NCBI GenBank assembly: GCA_046542845.1
Contig: JBKHAN010000024.1
Span: 1-40,974 of the forward strand
Source of the DNA: SKKC01 sp046542845
Lineage (GTDB): Bacteria; Spirochaetota; Spirochaetia; DSM-27196; SKKC01
Length of the DNA stretch: 40,974 nt
Direction: 5' to 3'
Part shown: in pieces, positions 17,876 to 27,122 of the stretch
Layout of the letters: every line of letters starts with the position of its first letter
Position numbering within the stretch: the stretch's first letter is position 1
Translations under genes and position numbers: made by a program
Notes under the pieces: model-generated
Databases searched by the model: none
Seen by the model: only the letters and a program-made list of their open reading frames with translations
Told to the model about the DNA's origin: nothing

Positions 17876-18397
17876 ATGGCTACACACACACCCTCTGACG
17901 CTTTTTCCATAGATTCACGCTTTCTTCACATAACGAGACGACTGCGGCAGATTACGCACGCGATCAGTAAACACTCCAAGTATCTGCAGGAATCCTACAA
18001 ATTAACGCTGCCTCAGGTTCTCTGCCTGCTCGAAGTACATCGGAAAGGCTCGGTCACCATAGGGTCGCTTACCCGCACTGTTGCGCTTAACAACTCTACA
18101 ATCACCGGCATTGTCGATCGCCTCGAGCGCGATCTGCTGATTCGACGGGTGCGAACGAGCCGCGATCGACGCCAGATCCATCTCGAAATCACCGAATACG
18201 GCAACGACGCCGTCAAGAAACTGCCGCCACCGCTCGACGAGGGGTTCATGCGCCGTTTTGCAACACAGTCTCCGGAGACTCAAAAAAACATCATAGAATC
18301 GCTGGATCAGCTCGCAGAGATGCTTAACCCTTCGGGCGTGGTGGATCCGAACATTGTCGCAGGTGGAATTCCGGGGGACAATGACCAGGTACTGTAA
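17876..18397 (+). CDS. MarR-family transcriptional regulator
   Basis: 173 residues from ATG at 17876; no ribosome binding site is obvious directly upstream, and the nearest AAAGGAG (17830-17836) is about 40 bases away, across a perfect hairpin. The winged-helix core runs from LTLPQVLCLLEVH through the recognition region LNNSTITGIVDRLERDLLIRR and the wing SRDRRQIHLEIT. MarR dimers bind palindromes and are released by small ligands or oxidation. The palindrome at 17841-17866 is the natural candidate site. The gene precedes the TspO-like gene by 11 bases, so it probably controls itself, that gene and the patatin. Confidence 0.9.
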   Translation: MATHTPSDAFSIDSRFLHITRRLRQITHAISKHSKYLQESYKLTLPQVLCLLEVHRKGSVTIGSLTRTVALNNSTITGIVDRLERDLLIRRVRTSRDRRQIHLEITEYGNDAVKKLPPPLDEGFMRRFATQSPETQKNIIESLDQLAEMLNPSGVVDPNIVAGGIPGDNDQVL

Positions 18398-18408
18398 AAG
18401 GGGGCGTC

Positions 18409-19185
18409 ATGATACTAACGGGAACACTCAGACAGTGGGCGGGCGTGCTGAGCCTGATATGTGCGCTCGCAGTCAACGCGCTTGCGTCAACCGGCGTACT
18501 GAACGGTATCACAACCGGTGAGATATCGGATCAGTTCGATGTGTACCTTGTACCGGCCGGTTACGTGTTTTCTATCTGGGGCATTATCTACATTGGACTG
18601 ATCGTATTCACGGTCTACCAGGCTCGGAGCGTCCACCGCGACGATGCCGACCTGGACCGCCTCGGGAGCTGGTTCGTCCTGAGTAACCTCGTGAACGCGC
18701 TGTGGATTGTCCTGTTTCACTTCGAGCTGTTTCTTTTGACGCTACCGGTAATAGCATTCCTGCTCTACTGCCTGATTCGTATTATCCTGATACTGGAACC
18801 CGGCCATACACTCGGACCCGCGCCTCGTCTGTGGATTGCGCATCTCACGTTTGGGATCTACCTGGGCTGGGTAACCGTCGCGACAGTTGCGAATGCCGTT
18901 CAAACACTGAGCGCGGCGGGCTACAGCGGTGCCCCGCTAACCGCTGAAATCTGGGCGCTGATTCTGTACGCAGCTGTAGTGCTTATCTCCTGGGGCTTCA
19001 GTTTTCGCAGTGCCAATCTTCCCCATGCGCTCGTCCTCGTCTGGGCACTCGCAGGCACTGCGGTGGCCGATTCCGGCAATACGCTCATCGCCACAGCCGC
19101 GTGGTCCTCGGTTGCGCTGGTGGTGGCCGGCTACCTTGCGGGCTACGCGAAGCGATCCCGATACGGCAGCCCTGTAGTCGTGTGA
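18409..19185 (+). CDS. TspO/MBR-related tryptophan-rich membrane protein
   Basis: 258 residues from ATG at 18409 behind AAAGGGGG. The PAGYVFSIWGIIYIGL motif is the signature of TspO-related proteins, and about seven hydrophobic helices span the sequence, more than the five of classic TspO (about 160 residues). TspO proteins bind porphyrins and other hydrophobic ligands and influence stress responses; this longer group is uncharacterised. It sits between a MarR regulator and a patatin and overlaps the latter by four bases. I am fairly sure of the family and unsure of the ligand. Confidence 0.78.
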   Translation: MILTGTLRQWAGVLSLICALAVNALASTGVLNGITTGEISDQFDVYLVPAGYVFSIWGIIYIGLIVFTVYQARSVHRDDADLDRLGSWFVLSNLVNALWIVLFHFELFLLTLPVIAFLLYCLIRIILILEPGHTLGPAPRLWIAHLTFGIYLGWVTVATVANAVQTLSAAGYSGAPLTAEIWALILYAAVVLISWGFSFRSANLPHALVLVWALAGTAVADSGNTLIATAAWSSVALVVAGYLAGYAKRSRYGSPVVV

Positions 19186-20069
19186 GCAGTGCTACCGCCC
19201 TCGTCGTGGAAGGAGGGGCGATGCGTGGCATCTTCGCCGCGGGGGTGCTCGATTCTTTCCTGGACCTCAACTTCTGCCCGTTCGACTTCTGCGTTGGAGT
19301 TTCAGCCGGTGCGAACAACCTCGCGGCATTTCTTGCGGGCATGAGGGGTCGGAATTACAGGATCTACACGGACTACTCGCGTCGACCCGAGTTTATAAGC
19401 ACGACACGATTCATCTTTGGTGGCAATCTGATGGATATCGACTGGCTCTGGGATATCACCATACGCGAGCTGCCGCTCGATACCGCACGCATCGACGCTG
19501 CCCCACAGGAGTATTACGTAGGCGTCACCCGTGTGCGCGACGGGCAGATCGTCTACGCCCGACCGGAAGGGGATAATCTGGCCGAGATACTCAAAGCATC
19601 GAGTGCAATGCCACTCGCGTACCGCTCTGTAGTCGCGCTGCCCGGCGTCCGGGTAGACGCAGGAGATGCCGAACCATCCCGCGAGGACGATACCTACGTG
19701 GACGGCGGCCTTGCAGAACCGATTCCCGTTCACGAAGCAGTCCGCCGGGGAGCACGCAGGATTCTCGTCATACGGTCGCGGCCCTCAAGTTACCGGATGA
19801 ATCCAGCGCGGCATTCGATCATGGGCATGTCGCTTCGGCGGTACCCTGCGCTGAGGGATCGCCTTCAGGAGCGCTCAGCACGTTACAATGCGACACTTGC
19901 CTATATGCGGTCCCCGGACCGCGCTGCCGAAGGTATTGAGATAATCGAAGTGAATCCGCCGGAGTCATTCGAGTCCTCCCGGACAACCCGTGACCTTGAG
20001 GTACTCAACAGGGACTATACACGCGGCCTTGATGCGGGTGCGCGGGCATCGAGGGCCTGGAACCGCTGA
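19182..20069 (+). CDS. Patatin-like phospholipase (YjjU-like)
   Basis: 295 residues if the GTG at 19182 is used; it overlaps the preceding stop as GTGA and leads straight into the family start ALVVEGGAMRGIFAAGVLD. The oxyanion loop EGGAMRG, nucleophile Ser41 in GVSAG and catalytic Asp174 in VDGG are all present, so the Ser-Asp dyad is complete. The layout resembles E. coli YjjU. Patatins hydrolyse acyl esters of lipids. With no signal peptide it should act in the cytoplasm or at the inner face of the membrane. Translation is probably coupled to the TspO-like gene. Confidence 0.88.
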   Translation: MSSATALVVEGGAMRGIFAAGVLDSFLDLNFCPFDFCVGVSAGANNLAAFLAGMRGRNYRIYTDYSRRPEFISTTRFIFGGNLMDIDWLWDITIRELPLDTARIDAAPQEYYVGVTRVRDGQIVYARPEGDNLAEILKASSAMPLAYRSVVALPGVRVDAGDAEPSREDDTYVDGGLAEPIPVHEAVRRGARRILVIRSRPSSYRMNPARHSIMGMSLRRYPALRDRLQERSARYNATLAYMRSPDRAAEGIEIIEVNPPESFESSRTTRDLEVLNRDYTRGLDAGARASRAWNR

Positions 20070-20081
20070 GGCTGTGGAGGG

Positions 20082-21578
20082 CTATTGCAGCAGCGCATCC
20101 TGCCACGCGGAACCCTCGCGGTAGTCCTCGACAACAACAGTCCCGGACATCGAAGACACACGGTGCAGAATGGTCTCCACGTCGTTCTTCATGATCGCGA
20201 GGCAATTGTCTATGAGCTCTCTGCGGAAGCCCTGTTCGCCCAGCCGCATGACCATGTCCATCGAAACGATACGGCCAAGCGCCTTGCCAAGTTCGACCAT
20301 TTTGCGCTGGGGGAGATCGTTACCCGGTGAAAACAACAGTGGATTCTTAAGATAAGCGGCTACCCGGGACGTCTGTGGAAAATCGGCCAGATAGCGGTAC
20401 AGGTTTGTCTCGCGTACGCGGCCCATTCCCTTGATAATAAATTCGGATATCTGTTGATAGAGAATGTCGTTCGAACCTTCAAAAATCTGGAAGGGTCGAC
20501 TGTCAACGACCGCACTTCCGGCAATGTGATCGTTGCGGTAGCCCTTCGCACCGACGAGCTGAAGCAGCGATTGCGCTGCAGACTGCATCATGTCGGTCAC
20601 GACGGTCTTGATTGAGTTCGCCGTGAGCGCGGAACTCGAGCAGTCCTTGTCGACCGAGGCAGCCGAGGATGAAAACGCACACATACCCGAGCACGCGGTA
20701 AATGCCGCCTGCATTCGAGCGAGACGCAACTGCACCTGATCGTAGGAAAACAGCGGCTTGCCCCCAACCATTCTGTTCTTGCAGTGTGCCACCGCCTCGT
20801 CGAGAAGACGTCTGAGATAACCCATTGCCATGCCGGGAAACTGCAGCCTGCTTCGATGCAAGAGATCCAGAAGCATCCTGACACCGGTTGTCTTCGGTTC
20901 GAGCTTCCGGGACTCGGGTACAATTGCATCGATACGGTTCAGTCCGTATGGAATCATATGCAGCCCGAGATTGTCATAATACTCCTCTACCTCGATACCG
21001 CCACATGAGCGGTCCCAGGCAAAAAAGCTGATGTTACGCTCGAGGTCGCCCTTCGGTGTCAAGCCGCGGGCGGTCAGGAGCCAGTAGTCCGCGTGTCCGG
21101 TCAGGCCGCCCCAGTGTTTCACACCGCGTATACGGTAGCCGCCGTCCGTCTTTTCGGCGCTTGTCTGCATCTGAAGCGCGTCAGAACCAAATCCGGGCTC
21201 GGTGATCATAAGACCTCCGAGCGCTTTTTCGTTCAGGAAACGGTTAAACACTTCCGCCTGCACTGCGTCTGAACCGTATTTCGAGAGCGGCTGCAGGAAC
21301 AGCGCGCCGTTTATACCCATAACAAGCGATAGCGGGAGAGACTCGTAGGAGCACGCCTCCAGCATCGACAGACACTCGTCGACGCGCTGTCCCCGCCCTC
21401 CGAAACGTTCGGGAATGAAAACCGATAACGGTGCGGCCTCGAGGACTTTGTTCGTAAACGTCCGGTCAAGACCGTGCTCAGCCGCGTGCGCAGCACCGGG
21501 TCGGCCGTGGAACACGGAACGCAATCGTTCGCTGAGATTCGAGATAAAGCTGGAAGTACTGCGGCTTTCGGTAATCAT
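20082..21578 (-). CDS. Acyl-CoA dehydrogenase family protein
   Basis: 498 residues from ATG at 21578; a GTG at 21608 is an alternative, and neither has a clear ribosome binding site. Family motifs are ITEPGFGSD (flavin contact), YRIRGVKHWGG, the helical C-terminal domain and the signature FQIFEGSNDILYQQIS. The enzyme oxidises acyl-CoA thioesters using FAD and passes electrons to an electron-transfer flavoprotein. It is longer than the usual 380-residue enzymes, with about 100 extra C-terminal residues. No other beta-oxidation gene is nearby, so the substrate is open. An 8-bp inverted repeat lies directly before the start. Confidence 0.88.
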   Translation of the reverse strand: MITESRSTSSFISNLSERLRSVFHGRPGAAHAAEHGLDRTFTNKVLEAAPLSVFIPERFGGRGQRVDECLSMLEACSYESLPLSLVMGINGALFLQPLSKYGSDAVQAEVFNRFLNEKALGGLMITEPGFGSDALQMQTSAEKTDGGYRIRGVKHWGGLTGHADYWLLTARGLTPKGDLERNISFFAWDRSCGGIEVEEYYDNLGLHMIPYGLNRIDAIVPESRKLEPKTTGVRMLLDLLHRSRLQFPGMAMGYLRRLLDEAVAHCKNRMVGGKPLFSYDQVQLRLARMQAAFTACSGMCAFSSSAASVDKDCSSSALTANSIKTVVTDMMQSAAQSLLQLVGAKGYRNDHIAGSAVVDSRPFQIFEGSNDILYQQISEFIIKGMGRVRETNLYRYLADFPQTSRVAAYLKNPLLFSPGNDLPQRKMVELGKALGRIVSMDMVMRLGEQGFRRELIDNCLAIMKNDVETILHRVSSMSGTVVVEDYREGSAWQDALLQ

Positions 21579-21609
21579 GGTGCTGCCAGCATAGCGCGTG
21601 TGCAGCACC
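21579..21609 (-). promoter_or_regulatory. Inverted repeat at the acyl-CoA dehydrogenase start
   Basis: GGTGCTGC and GCAGCACC are exact complements separated by 15 bases and abut the ATG at 21578. In RNA they would form an 8-bp stem over the place where a ribosome binding site should be; as DNA they could be an operator. Function is not known. Confidence 0.35.
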
Positions 21610-21647
21610 CGTGTATACCATTCGCATTGGAGAAGATGTATTTCAAA

Positions 21648-22712
21648 CTACGCGATCGTAATCGATGCGTCGAGATACACGTCCTGTATAGCATTCAGGA
21701 GCTCCACACCCTCCTGCATCGGTCGCTGAAACGCTTTTCGTCCGGAAATGAGCCCGGTTCCTCCGGCACGCTTGTTTACAACCGCCGTGCGGACGGCGTC
21801 GGCGAGATCGCTTTCCCCGGAGCTCGCGCCTCCGGAATTGATGAGTCCCGCACGACCCATGTAGTTGTTCATAACCTGATAGCGGCACAGATCAATCGGA
21901 TGGTCGGTTGCAAGGTCGGTGTACATACGGTCGTCGAACTTCCCGTAGCCTGAATCACCCATGTTCAATGCTTTATAGCCACCGTTATGCGTCGGCAGTT
22001 TCTGCTTGATTATATCTGCTTTTATCGTGACACCGAGATGGTTCGCCTGCCCCGTCAGGTCTGCCGCGGTGTGATGGTCTTTATCCGCCTTGAAAGCGCT
22101 GTTACGCGTGTAGCACCACAACACCGTTGCCATGCCGAGTTCGTGGGCGTACTCGAAAAGCTCCGCAACTTCCACGATCTGCCGGTTGCTTTCCTCGCTC
22201 CCGAAATAGATGGTCGCACCAACAGCGGCCGCGCCCATCTCGAAGGCCTGCTGAACGGAACCGAACTTTATCTGGTCGTAGGTATTCGGATAGGTCATGA
22301 GCTCGTTGTGATTCAGCTTGACCAGAAACGGTATCCTGTGAGCGTATTTGCGTGCGATGGACGCGTGCACGCCGATGGTCGAGGACACTGCATTGCACCC
22401 GCCTTCAATGGCGAGTTTCACGATGTTTTCCGGATCAAAGTAAATAGGGTTTGGAGCGAAACTCGCCCCCGCGGAGTGCTCTATCCCCTGATCCACGGGA
22501 AGAATACTCAGGTAGCCCGTGTTGGCGAGCCGTCCGTGACCAAACAGCGCCTGCATGTTCCGAAGGACAGCAGGTGTACGATCGCTGTCGCTCATGACCC
22601 GGTCAATGAAGTCCGGCCCGGGCAGGTGAAGATGCTCCTTCGGTATCTTCGGCGTGTGGTTTAATAGACTGTCGGCGTCTTTTCCGAGCAATTGTGTGAT
22701 ATTTGTCGGCAT
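21648..22712 (-). CDS. fbaB: Class I fructose-bisphosphate aldolase (DhnA/FbaB type)
   Basis: 354 residues from ATG at 22712 behind AGGAGG five bases upstream. The sequence follows E. coli FbaB closely: LPVDQGIEHSAG at the first phosphate loop, KLNHNELMT, and Schiff-base Lys236 in ADIIKQKLP, the same residue number as in E. coli. NSGGASSGESDL forms the second phosphate site. The enzyme cleaves fructose 1,6-bisphosphate to triose phosphates in glycolysis and gluconeogenesis, in the cytoplasm. It lies upstream of the acyl-CoA dehydrogenase gene (69 bases apart) and downstream of the GH50-like gene (72 bases), so shared transcription is possible. Confidence 0.95.
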   Translation of the reverse strand: MPTNITQLLGKDADSLLNHTPKIPKEHLHLPGPDFIDRVMSDSDRTPAVLRNMQALFGHGRLANTGYLSILPVDQGIEHSAGASFAPNPIYFDPENIVKLAIEGGCNAVSSTIGVHASIARKYAHRIPFLVKLNHNELMTYPNTYDQIKFGSVQQAFEMGAAAVGATIYFGSEESNRQIVEVAELFEYAHELGMATVLWCYTRNSAFKADKDHHTAADLTGQANHLGVTIKADIIKQKLPTHNGGYKALNMGDSGYGKFDDRMYTDLATDHPIDLCRYQVMNNYMGRAGLINSGGASSGESDLADAVRTAVVNKRAGGTGLISGRKAFQRPMQEGVELLNAIQDVYLDASITIA

Positions 22713-22784
22713 GGGTGCCTCCTCTTCGCAGAATTTAACAACGGACCCCCCGCAATCGTCAAATCCCACCACGGCACGCGCGCA

Positions 22785-24839
22785 TCACGCCGGTAGCGTG
22801 TGCCGGGTTGCCTTCATGTGAGCTTCGTACAGACTCATTGCCTGTGCAAGAACGGCCCGTTCCATCTCCGGATACGGCCTGTCGGTAATGTCGACGAGAC
22901 CTATGATCTGATTTTCCCCATCTCTGTCGCGTCCTGTCAGCGCTTGATCGCTGTACTGAAACCAGTGACATCCGATCGACCAGGGTTGGGACGCCCATTG
23001 CTGGACGTACAGCGCGTAGTACTGTTCCCGTTCGACAGCGGTAAATGCGGGAAACAGAGGAGGAAATCCGCGCTCGCACAAGCGCGACAGGTGATGCTCG
23101 CCGATAAGAATCGGCCGACCGCCCGACCAGTCGTGCCAGGTGTGAAACAGTTCACGTTCCGGAAAAAGCGCGTAACAGTTCACTGTCAGCAGCGCCGCAG
23201 AGCGACCGGCGGCTTCTACGACGTAGCGGGGCGGAAGCTTTCGTACAAACCGGCAACCAAGATACAAGTGATTCGGGTCATGCTTCGCAATCAGCGTGGA
23301 CACGTCCAGAAAGTACTTTTCGGCGAAGCGCTTCTCGAGCTCCGAACGCGCTTCATCGCCCGTCGGTCCTACGCCGGCCAGTTCATTGGTTTCCATAGAT
23401 GCAACGTCCTCCCAGCGTTCGAAGCTGGTATGCCAATGCCCGTTCACCCCGGCAAGGTCTCCCATGAGGTCACGGACGACGTTTACCCACTCCTTTCTGA
23501 CGGCGGCGTCTTTCGGGGCATCCAGAAGATTCATGCGACCCCAGGGAAGTTCGTTGTCGACAAAGTACCCAAGCAGCCACGGATTGTTGCGATTCTCGCG
23601 CGCCTGCTCCCGAATGCGCTGCTCAAGAGTTTCACTCCAGGACGGCTCGAATACGTCGGGGAACCGCCCTATCCTCGGAGTATGCTCGCCGACAGAACGG
23701 ATTGACGCCACGGAAGGGATTCGTTGGCGCCTGTTAACGATTTCCTCGCTCCAGTTCCCGAGCGTGTTGATGCCCCAGGATGCGAGGCGGTCGATCGTTG
23801 CATCTGCCCAGGCGTCAAGCGTACCGTGCGTACGCAGGGCATTCCACCGGTAGAAACTCAGCACCGGCTGGTGAAAGCCATCCTGCAGATCCACGTAGGC
23901 ATGCCGATATCGACCGGTTCGCTCGGGGAGCTCCTGGTAGAGGTGTTCCCGACCGACAACCGGCGTACCCCTGTTCGTACGCACACCTGTCACACCCTGC
24001 GACCAGAAGGGTTGCCCCAGAGGATCCACAAACCACCAGACCCCGGCTTCGTCCTGCTCGACACGAAAGAAACCCGACGCTTCAAATCCTTCGACGTCTG
24101 CAAATCCGCCATACTTGTTTCGACCCGGGAACAGAGACAACGGGCAGGACGTGGCATCAGCTCCGTACACAAGCTGCTGAGCCGCATCCTCATCACGAGC
24201 TGCGTGCAGATCGGCGTCGTTTGTGACCTTGCCGCTCCATGACGCGAACCGTCTCTGCCCGTACCGGTCGACGCATGGTTCAACGGCAGCACCGCGGTTT
24301 GAAGTATCCTCGGCACCCGCAATTTCCAGCATTACGCTGTGGATGCGCAGTCGCCGGCTTGTCGCACCGCCGTTCCATTGAAGCACGAGCTCTATTGCCT
24401 CGGGCCTGTCCGGCTCCGCGAGGCCGGTAGCAAGCGGAAGCTCGAACACCCCGACACCGACACGTGTGCGGACACCGGAGTCCAGCTCACACACTTCCGA
24501 GATCCGTGAGCGAACACACGCTACCCCGCATGACAGGGCCAGCGGCTCACGGTCGTTCGGTACCTCGACATCGAAGATAAGGTTCAGCGCACCCTTCCAG
24601 CTCTCAGGAAGTCCGAGGGCACGAGGTGTAACCGACAGGGATGCCCCGGGAACAATGGCGTCTACGATGAGCGCCGCTCCCGAGGGCTCCGTGGGGTGAA
24701 GAAAGAGACCGCTGCGCTCGATGCTTGACCGCGTCTGCCGGCGGGATCCGCCACCAAACAGGGTGATTGTTCTATCCTCGGTTCCCGCGGCGTTCGGGTA
24801 AAGGAGACGCGACAGCTGTGCGGGTAACAGCTCACTCAT
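22785..24839 (-). CDS. GH50-like (beta-agarase-related) clan GH-A glycosidase
   Basis: 684 residues from ATG at 24839, which overlaps the stop of the upstream GH42-like gene by eight bases. Residues 1-235 look like a beta-rich carbohydrate-binding region; the barrel follows from WWFVDPLGQPFWSQGV. Likely acid/base Glu430 is in YFVDNELPWG and likely nucleophile Glu581 in ILIGEHHLSR, the arrangement of GH50 agarases. No signal peptide is present, which is unusual for an agarase and suggests an intracellular exo-acting enzyme on oligosaccharides. It is a distant paralogue of the protein at 38776-40107. The clan is confident; GH50 and agarose specificity are less so. Confidence 0.7.
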   Translation of the reverse strand: MSELLPAQLSRLLYPNAAGTEDRTITLFGGGSRRQTRSSIERSGLFLHPTEPSGAALIVDAIVPGASLSVTPRALGLPESWKGALNLIFDVEVPNDREPLALSCGVACVRSRISEVCELDSGVRTRVGVGVFELPLATGLAEPDRPEAIELVLQWNGGATSRRLRIHSVMLEIAGAEDTSNRGAAVEPCVDRYGQRRFASWSGKVTNDADLHAARDEDAAQQLVYGADATSCPLSLFPGRNKYGGFADVEGFEASGFFRVEQDEAGVWWFVDPLGQPFWSQGVTGVRTNRGTPVVGREHLYQELPERTGRYRHAYVDLQDGFHQPVLSFYRWNALRTHGTLDAWADATIDRLASWGINTLGNWSEEIVNRRQRIPSVASIRSVGEHTPRIGRFPDVFEPSWSETLEQRIREQARENRNNPWLLGYFVDNELPWGRMNLLDAPKDAAVRKEWVNVVRDLMGDLAGVNGHWHTSFERWEDVASMETNELAGVGPTGDEARSELEKRFAEKYFLDVSTLIAKHDPNHLYLGCRFVRKLPPRYVVEAAGRSAALLTVNCYALFPERELFHTWHDWSGGRPILIGEHHLSRLCERGFPPLFPAFTAVEREQYYALYVQQWASQPWSIGCHWFQYSDQALTGRDRDGENQIIGLVDITDRPYPEMERAVLAQAMSLYEAHMKATRHTLPA

Positions 24840-27039
24840 GTGCAGTAACCTCGCAGCGTATCCACCGCCCGCCGTCGGCTTCGATGGAGAAAGGAGCTGA
24901 GATGTCCACCTGTTCTCCGGTCAGGACGTCCTGTGAACCGGCATACTCCCTGGGGACCAGGCTGAAGTATCCGCTGGTTGCGGGCCCGTCGTTCACAAAA
25001 AACCAGTGATCGGCGTCCGGAGCAGCGAGCCGGTAGCAGACCGCCTCACTCTCGAAACGATAGTACGGATCACGACCCGACAGCAGGACCGATGCGAGCA
25101 CGCGCTGAAAATCCTGCTGCCCCGGCATGTAACACGAGCGCGCAGCCTCCCAGCCAAGCACTACCGCTGTTCCGGAAACTATCGCGTGTTCCGTCACAGC
25201 GGGATTTCCGTTATCGTAGCGGGCGTTGACGGTAGCGTTCGTGGGTATCAGATCGGCTGTGTAGCCCTTGAGCGTCAGCGTTTCGACCGTGCTGCTCTGA
25301 GCAAGCTCCCTGACGACGTTGTTGCCGGAATACTGGATATCCGAGACCTTTACTCCGAAAAGCCGCTCGAAGGGAGTCCCAACTGCAGTACTGAGCACAC
25401 GCCCGGTCGCGTCGTAACACCCGGCAGGCATGTCAACAACAAGTCGCCCGCCTGAGCTCACGTATTCCCGGAGTAGAGACAGCAGCTCTTCATCGAGTGC
25501 AATGCCTCCCGGGAAAAAAATGGTCTCATATCTGCCCGCGAGTCCCTGCCGGACGTTTTCGGCGGTTACGTACTCGAAGGGTATGCCGGCGTCGATACAC
25601 GTACGGCACGCGCCGATCCGCGCCTCAATCGGCACGTACTTGAAAAGCGTTCGGTTTTTCTGGCTCATGGCTGCCCAGATCGCTTCGTTGTTCCAGTCCA
25701 TAAGTATCCCGACCTGCGGTTCTTTAAAGGCGTTCCACAACTCGTCGCGAAACCGGTTCGCCGCTCGGGCTATCGCACCGGCTCGAACCGTACGGGCACA
25801 GACCTCTTCGTTGCGGTCGAGAAGCGCGTATTCGCCCGCCTCGTGGCCGGCCATTCTGGCGTTCCAGGACCACAAACCGGCACCCTTACAACCCGCTGCA
25901 AGATAACTCAGCAGCAGTTGCGTCATGACACCGGCGTCGACGGTAAAGCCGGGCTGAAGGTCCTCAACTCTCGGATAAAGATACGCCTTGGCACCCGAGG
26001 TCTGCTGTGGACCACCAGTACTCTCCCACGGGGCAGTCCACCCGCCCTTATTCAGGTCGACTACAAAACTCGCCTGCATGTACACCGGACGTGCAACTTC
26101 GAACCATGTCTCTTCGAAGTGCCAGCACAGATGTATCGACGGATAAAACGAACCGGTATCTTTCAGAGCCCTCGCGATACCTTCCATATCCGTACCCCGA
26201 CTTGCGAATGGGAGGAAAATGCCCATTTCGCCACCCGAACGATGCGGTTCGAACGGATCGCGTTCCCTCACCCGCCGGCATAATGCTTCAATTTCTTCCA
26301 GCTTTGCGTCGGCCTTGAAACGAAGAATATCGCGTATTCGGCGATACTCTCTCTTGCTGGTTGCCGCATCAAAGGGGATCTCCTCAAACGACGCGTACCC
26401 GCGAGTCGGGTCACCTGCGTATGAACCGTCGCAATTCCATGCTCGGTTCAGGGCTCGTATATCATTCCCGTAGTGCCTCCGCAGCCAGTCGAGGAAGATC
26501 GGAAATACATGTTCGGGAAGCTCCGCATCGGTCCCGAGGGTACGCGCGGATGTGCCCCCCTCCTGCGCGAACATGCCCACCTGTGACTCCACGTTCAGTC
26601 GTATTTTTTTGCGGCCGAAACGCTCCGACAGCACCCGGTTCTGATGCTCTAGTACCTCGGGAAGACTGCGCAGCCGGGATACGGGGAGCTCGGGGTCAAC
26701 ACCGAGTCGCCGGCAGAGATCATCGTCCAGGGGCTCCCACCCGCCCTCTCCGTACCACCACGGAACCAGACCTTCTTCGAGGGCCATACGCTCGAGCGAC
26801 TCGTCGCTCCAGCGATCACACGACATAAACTGTTTGATCGCATTGAAACCGAGCTTCTTCATGGTTCGTAAATGGTTTCGTATGTCCGATTCCGTCATAT
26901 CGTCTCGGGTAATAAGCACTGCACCAAAAGGCATGGGTGCAATCCGCCGTATCTGCTGCTGACGTTCGCTGCCATTCACCGCCAGATAGCGGTCGATCAG
27001 AAAGTCGTGTGCGATGGGTTGTATCCGGTAATTCGGCAC
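24832..27039 (-). CDS. GH42-like glycosidase with trimerisation domain
   Basis: 735 residues from GTG at 27039, chosen for AAAGGAG (27046-27053) six bases upstream. An N-terminal barrel starts near FGAVLITRDDMTESDIRNHL and includes the pattern NVESQVGMF. A class I amidotransferase-like domain follows at about 450-650 (QVGILMDWNN, YETIFFPGGIALD, SGGRLVVDMPAG), as in the trimerisation domain of GH42 beta-galactosidases. Catalytic residues cannot be assigned with confidence, so it may be a divergent family. It leads the operon with the GH50-like gene. A TATAAT box and an 18-bp LacI-type operator lie just upstream. Confidence 0.65.
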   Translation of the reverse strand: MPNYRIQPIAHDFLIDRYLAVNGSERQQQIRRIAPMPFGAVLITRDDMTESDIRNHLRTMKKLGFNAIKQFMSCDRWSDESLERMALEEGLVPWWYGEGGWEPLDDDLCRRLGVDPELPVSRLRSLPEVLEHQNRVLSERFGRKKIRLNVESQVGMFAQEGGTSARTLGTDAELPEHVFPIFLDWLRRHYGNDIRALNRAWNCDGSYAGDPTRGYASFEEIPFDAATSKREYRRIRDILRFKADAKLEEIEALCRRVRERDPFEPHRSGGEMGIFLPFASRGTDMEGIARALKDTGSFYPSIHLCWHFEETWFEVARPVYMQASFVVDLNKGGWTAPWESTGGPQQTSGAKAYLYPRVEDLQPGFTVDAGVMTQLLLSYLAAGCKGAGLWSWNARMAGHEAGEYALLDRNEEVCARTVRAGAIARAANRFRDELWNAFKEPQVGILMDWNNEAIWAAMSQKNRTLFKYVPIEARIGACRTCIDAGIPFEYVTAENVRQGLAGRYETIFFPGGIALDEELLSLLREYVSSGGRLVVDMPAGCYDATGRVLSTAVGTPFERLFGVKVSDIQYSGNNVVRELAQSSTVETLTLKGYTADLIPTNATVNARYDNGNPAVTEHAIVSGTAVVLGWEAARSCYMPGQQDFQRVLASVLLSGRDPYYRFESEAVCYRLAAPDADHWFFVNDGPATSGYFSLVPREYAGSQDVLTGEQVDISAPFSIEADGGRWIRCEVTAHE

Positions 27040-27052
27040 GGTAAACTCCTTT

Positions 27053-27070
27053 TGCGGTATCGATAACGCA
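27053..27070. promoter_or_regulatory. LacI-type operator TGCG-N4-CG-N4-CGCA
   Basis: The 18-mer TGCGGTATCGATAACGCA is symmetric at eight of nine base pairs with a central CpG, the shape of LacI-family operators. It starts beside the ribosome binding site of the GH42-like gene and covers the expected transcription start. The same pattern occurs at 38703-38720. Confidence 0.65.
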
Positions 27071-27075
27071 TTATA
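27070..27075 (-). promoter_or_regulatory. -10 box of the GH42-like/GH50-like operon
   Basis: The minus strand reads a perfect TATAAT about 31 bases before the GTG start. The hexamer 17 bases upstream, TGGCGA, matches the -35 consensus only at three positions. A weak -35 and an overlapping operator are usual for a repressed promoter. Confidence 0.5.
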
Positions 27076-27122
27076 AGGGGAACACTGGTTTTTCGCCACC
27101 GATTTATGGCATCATCTGACGC

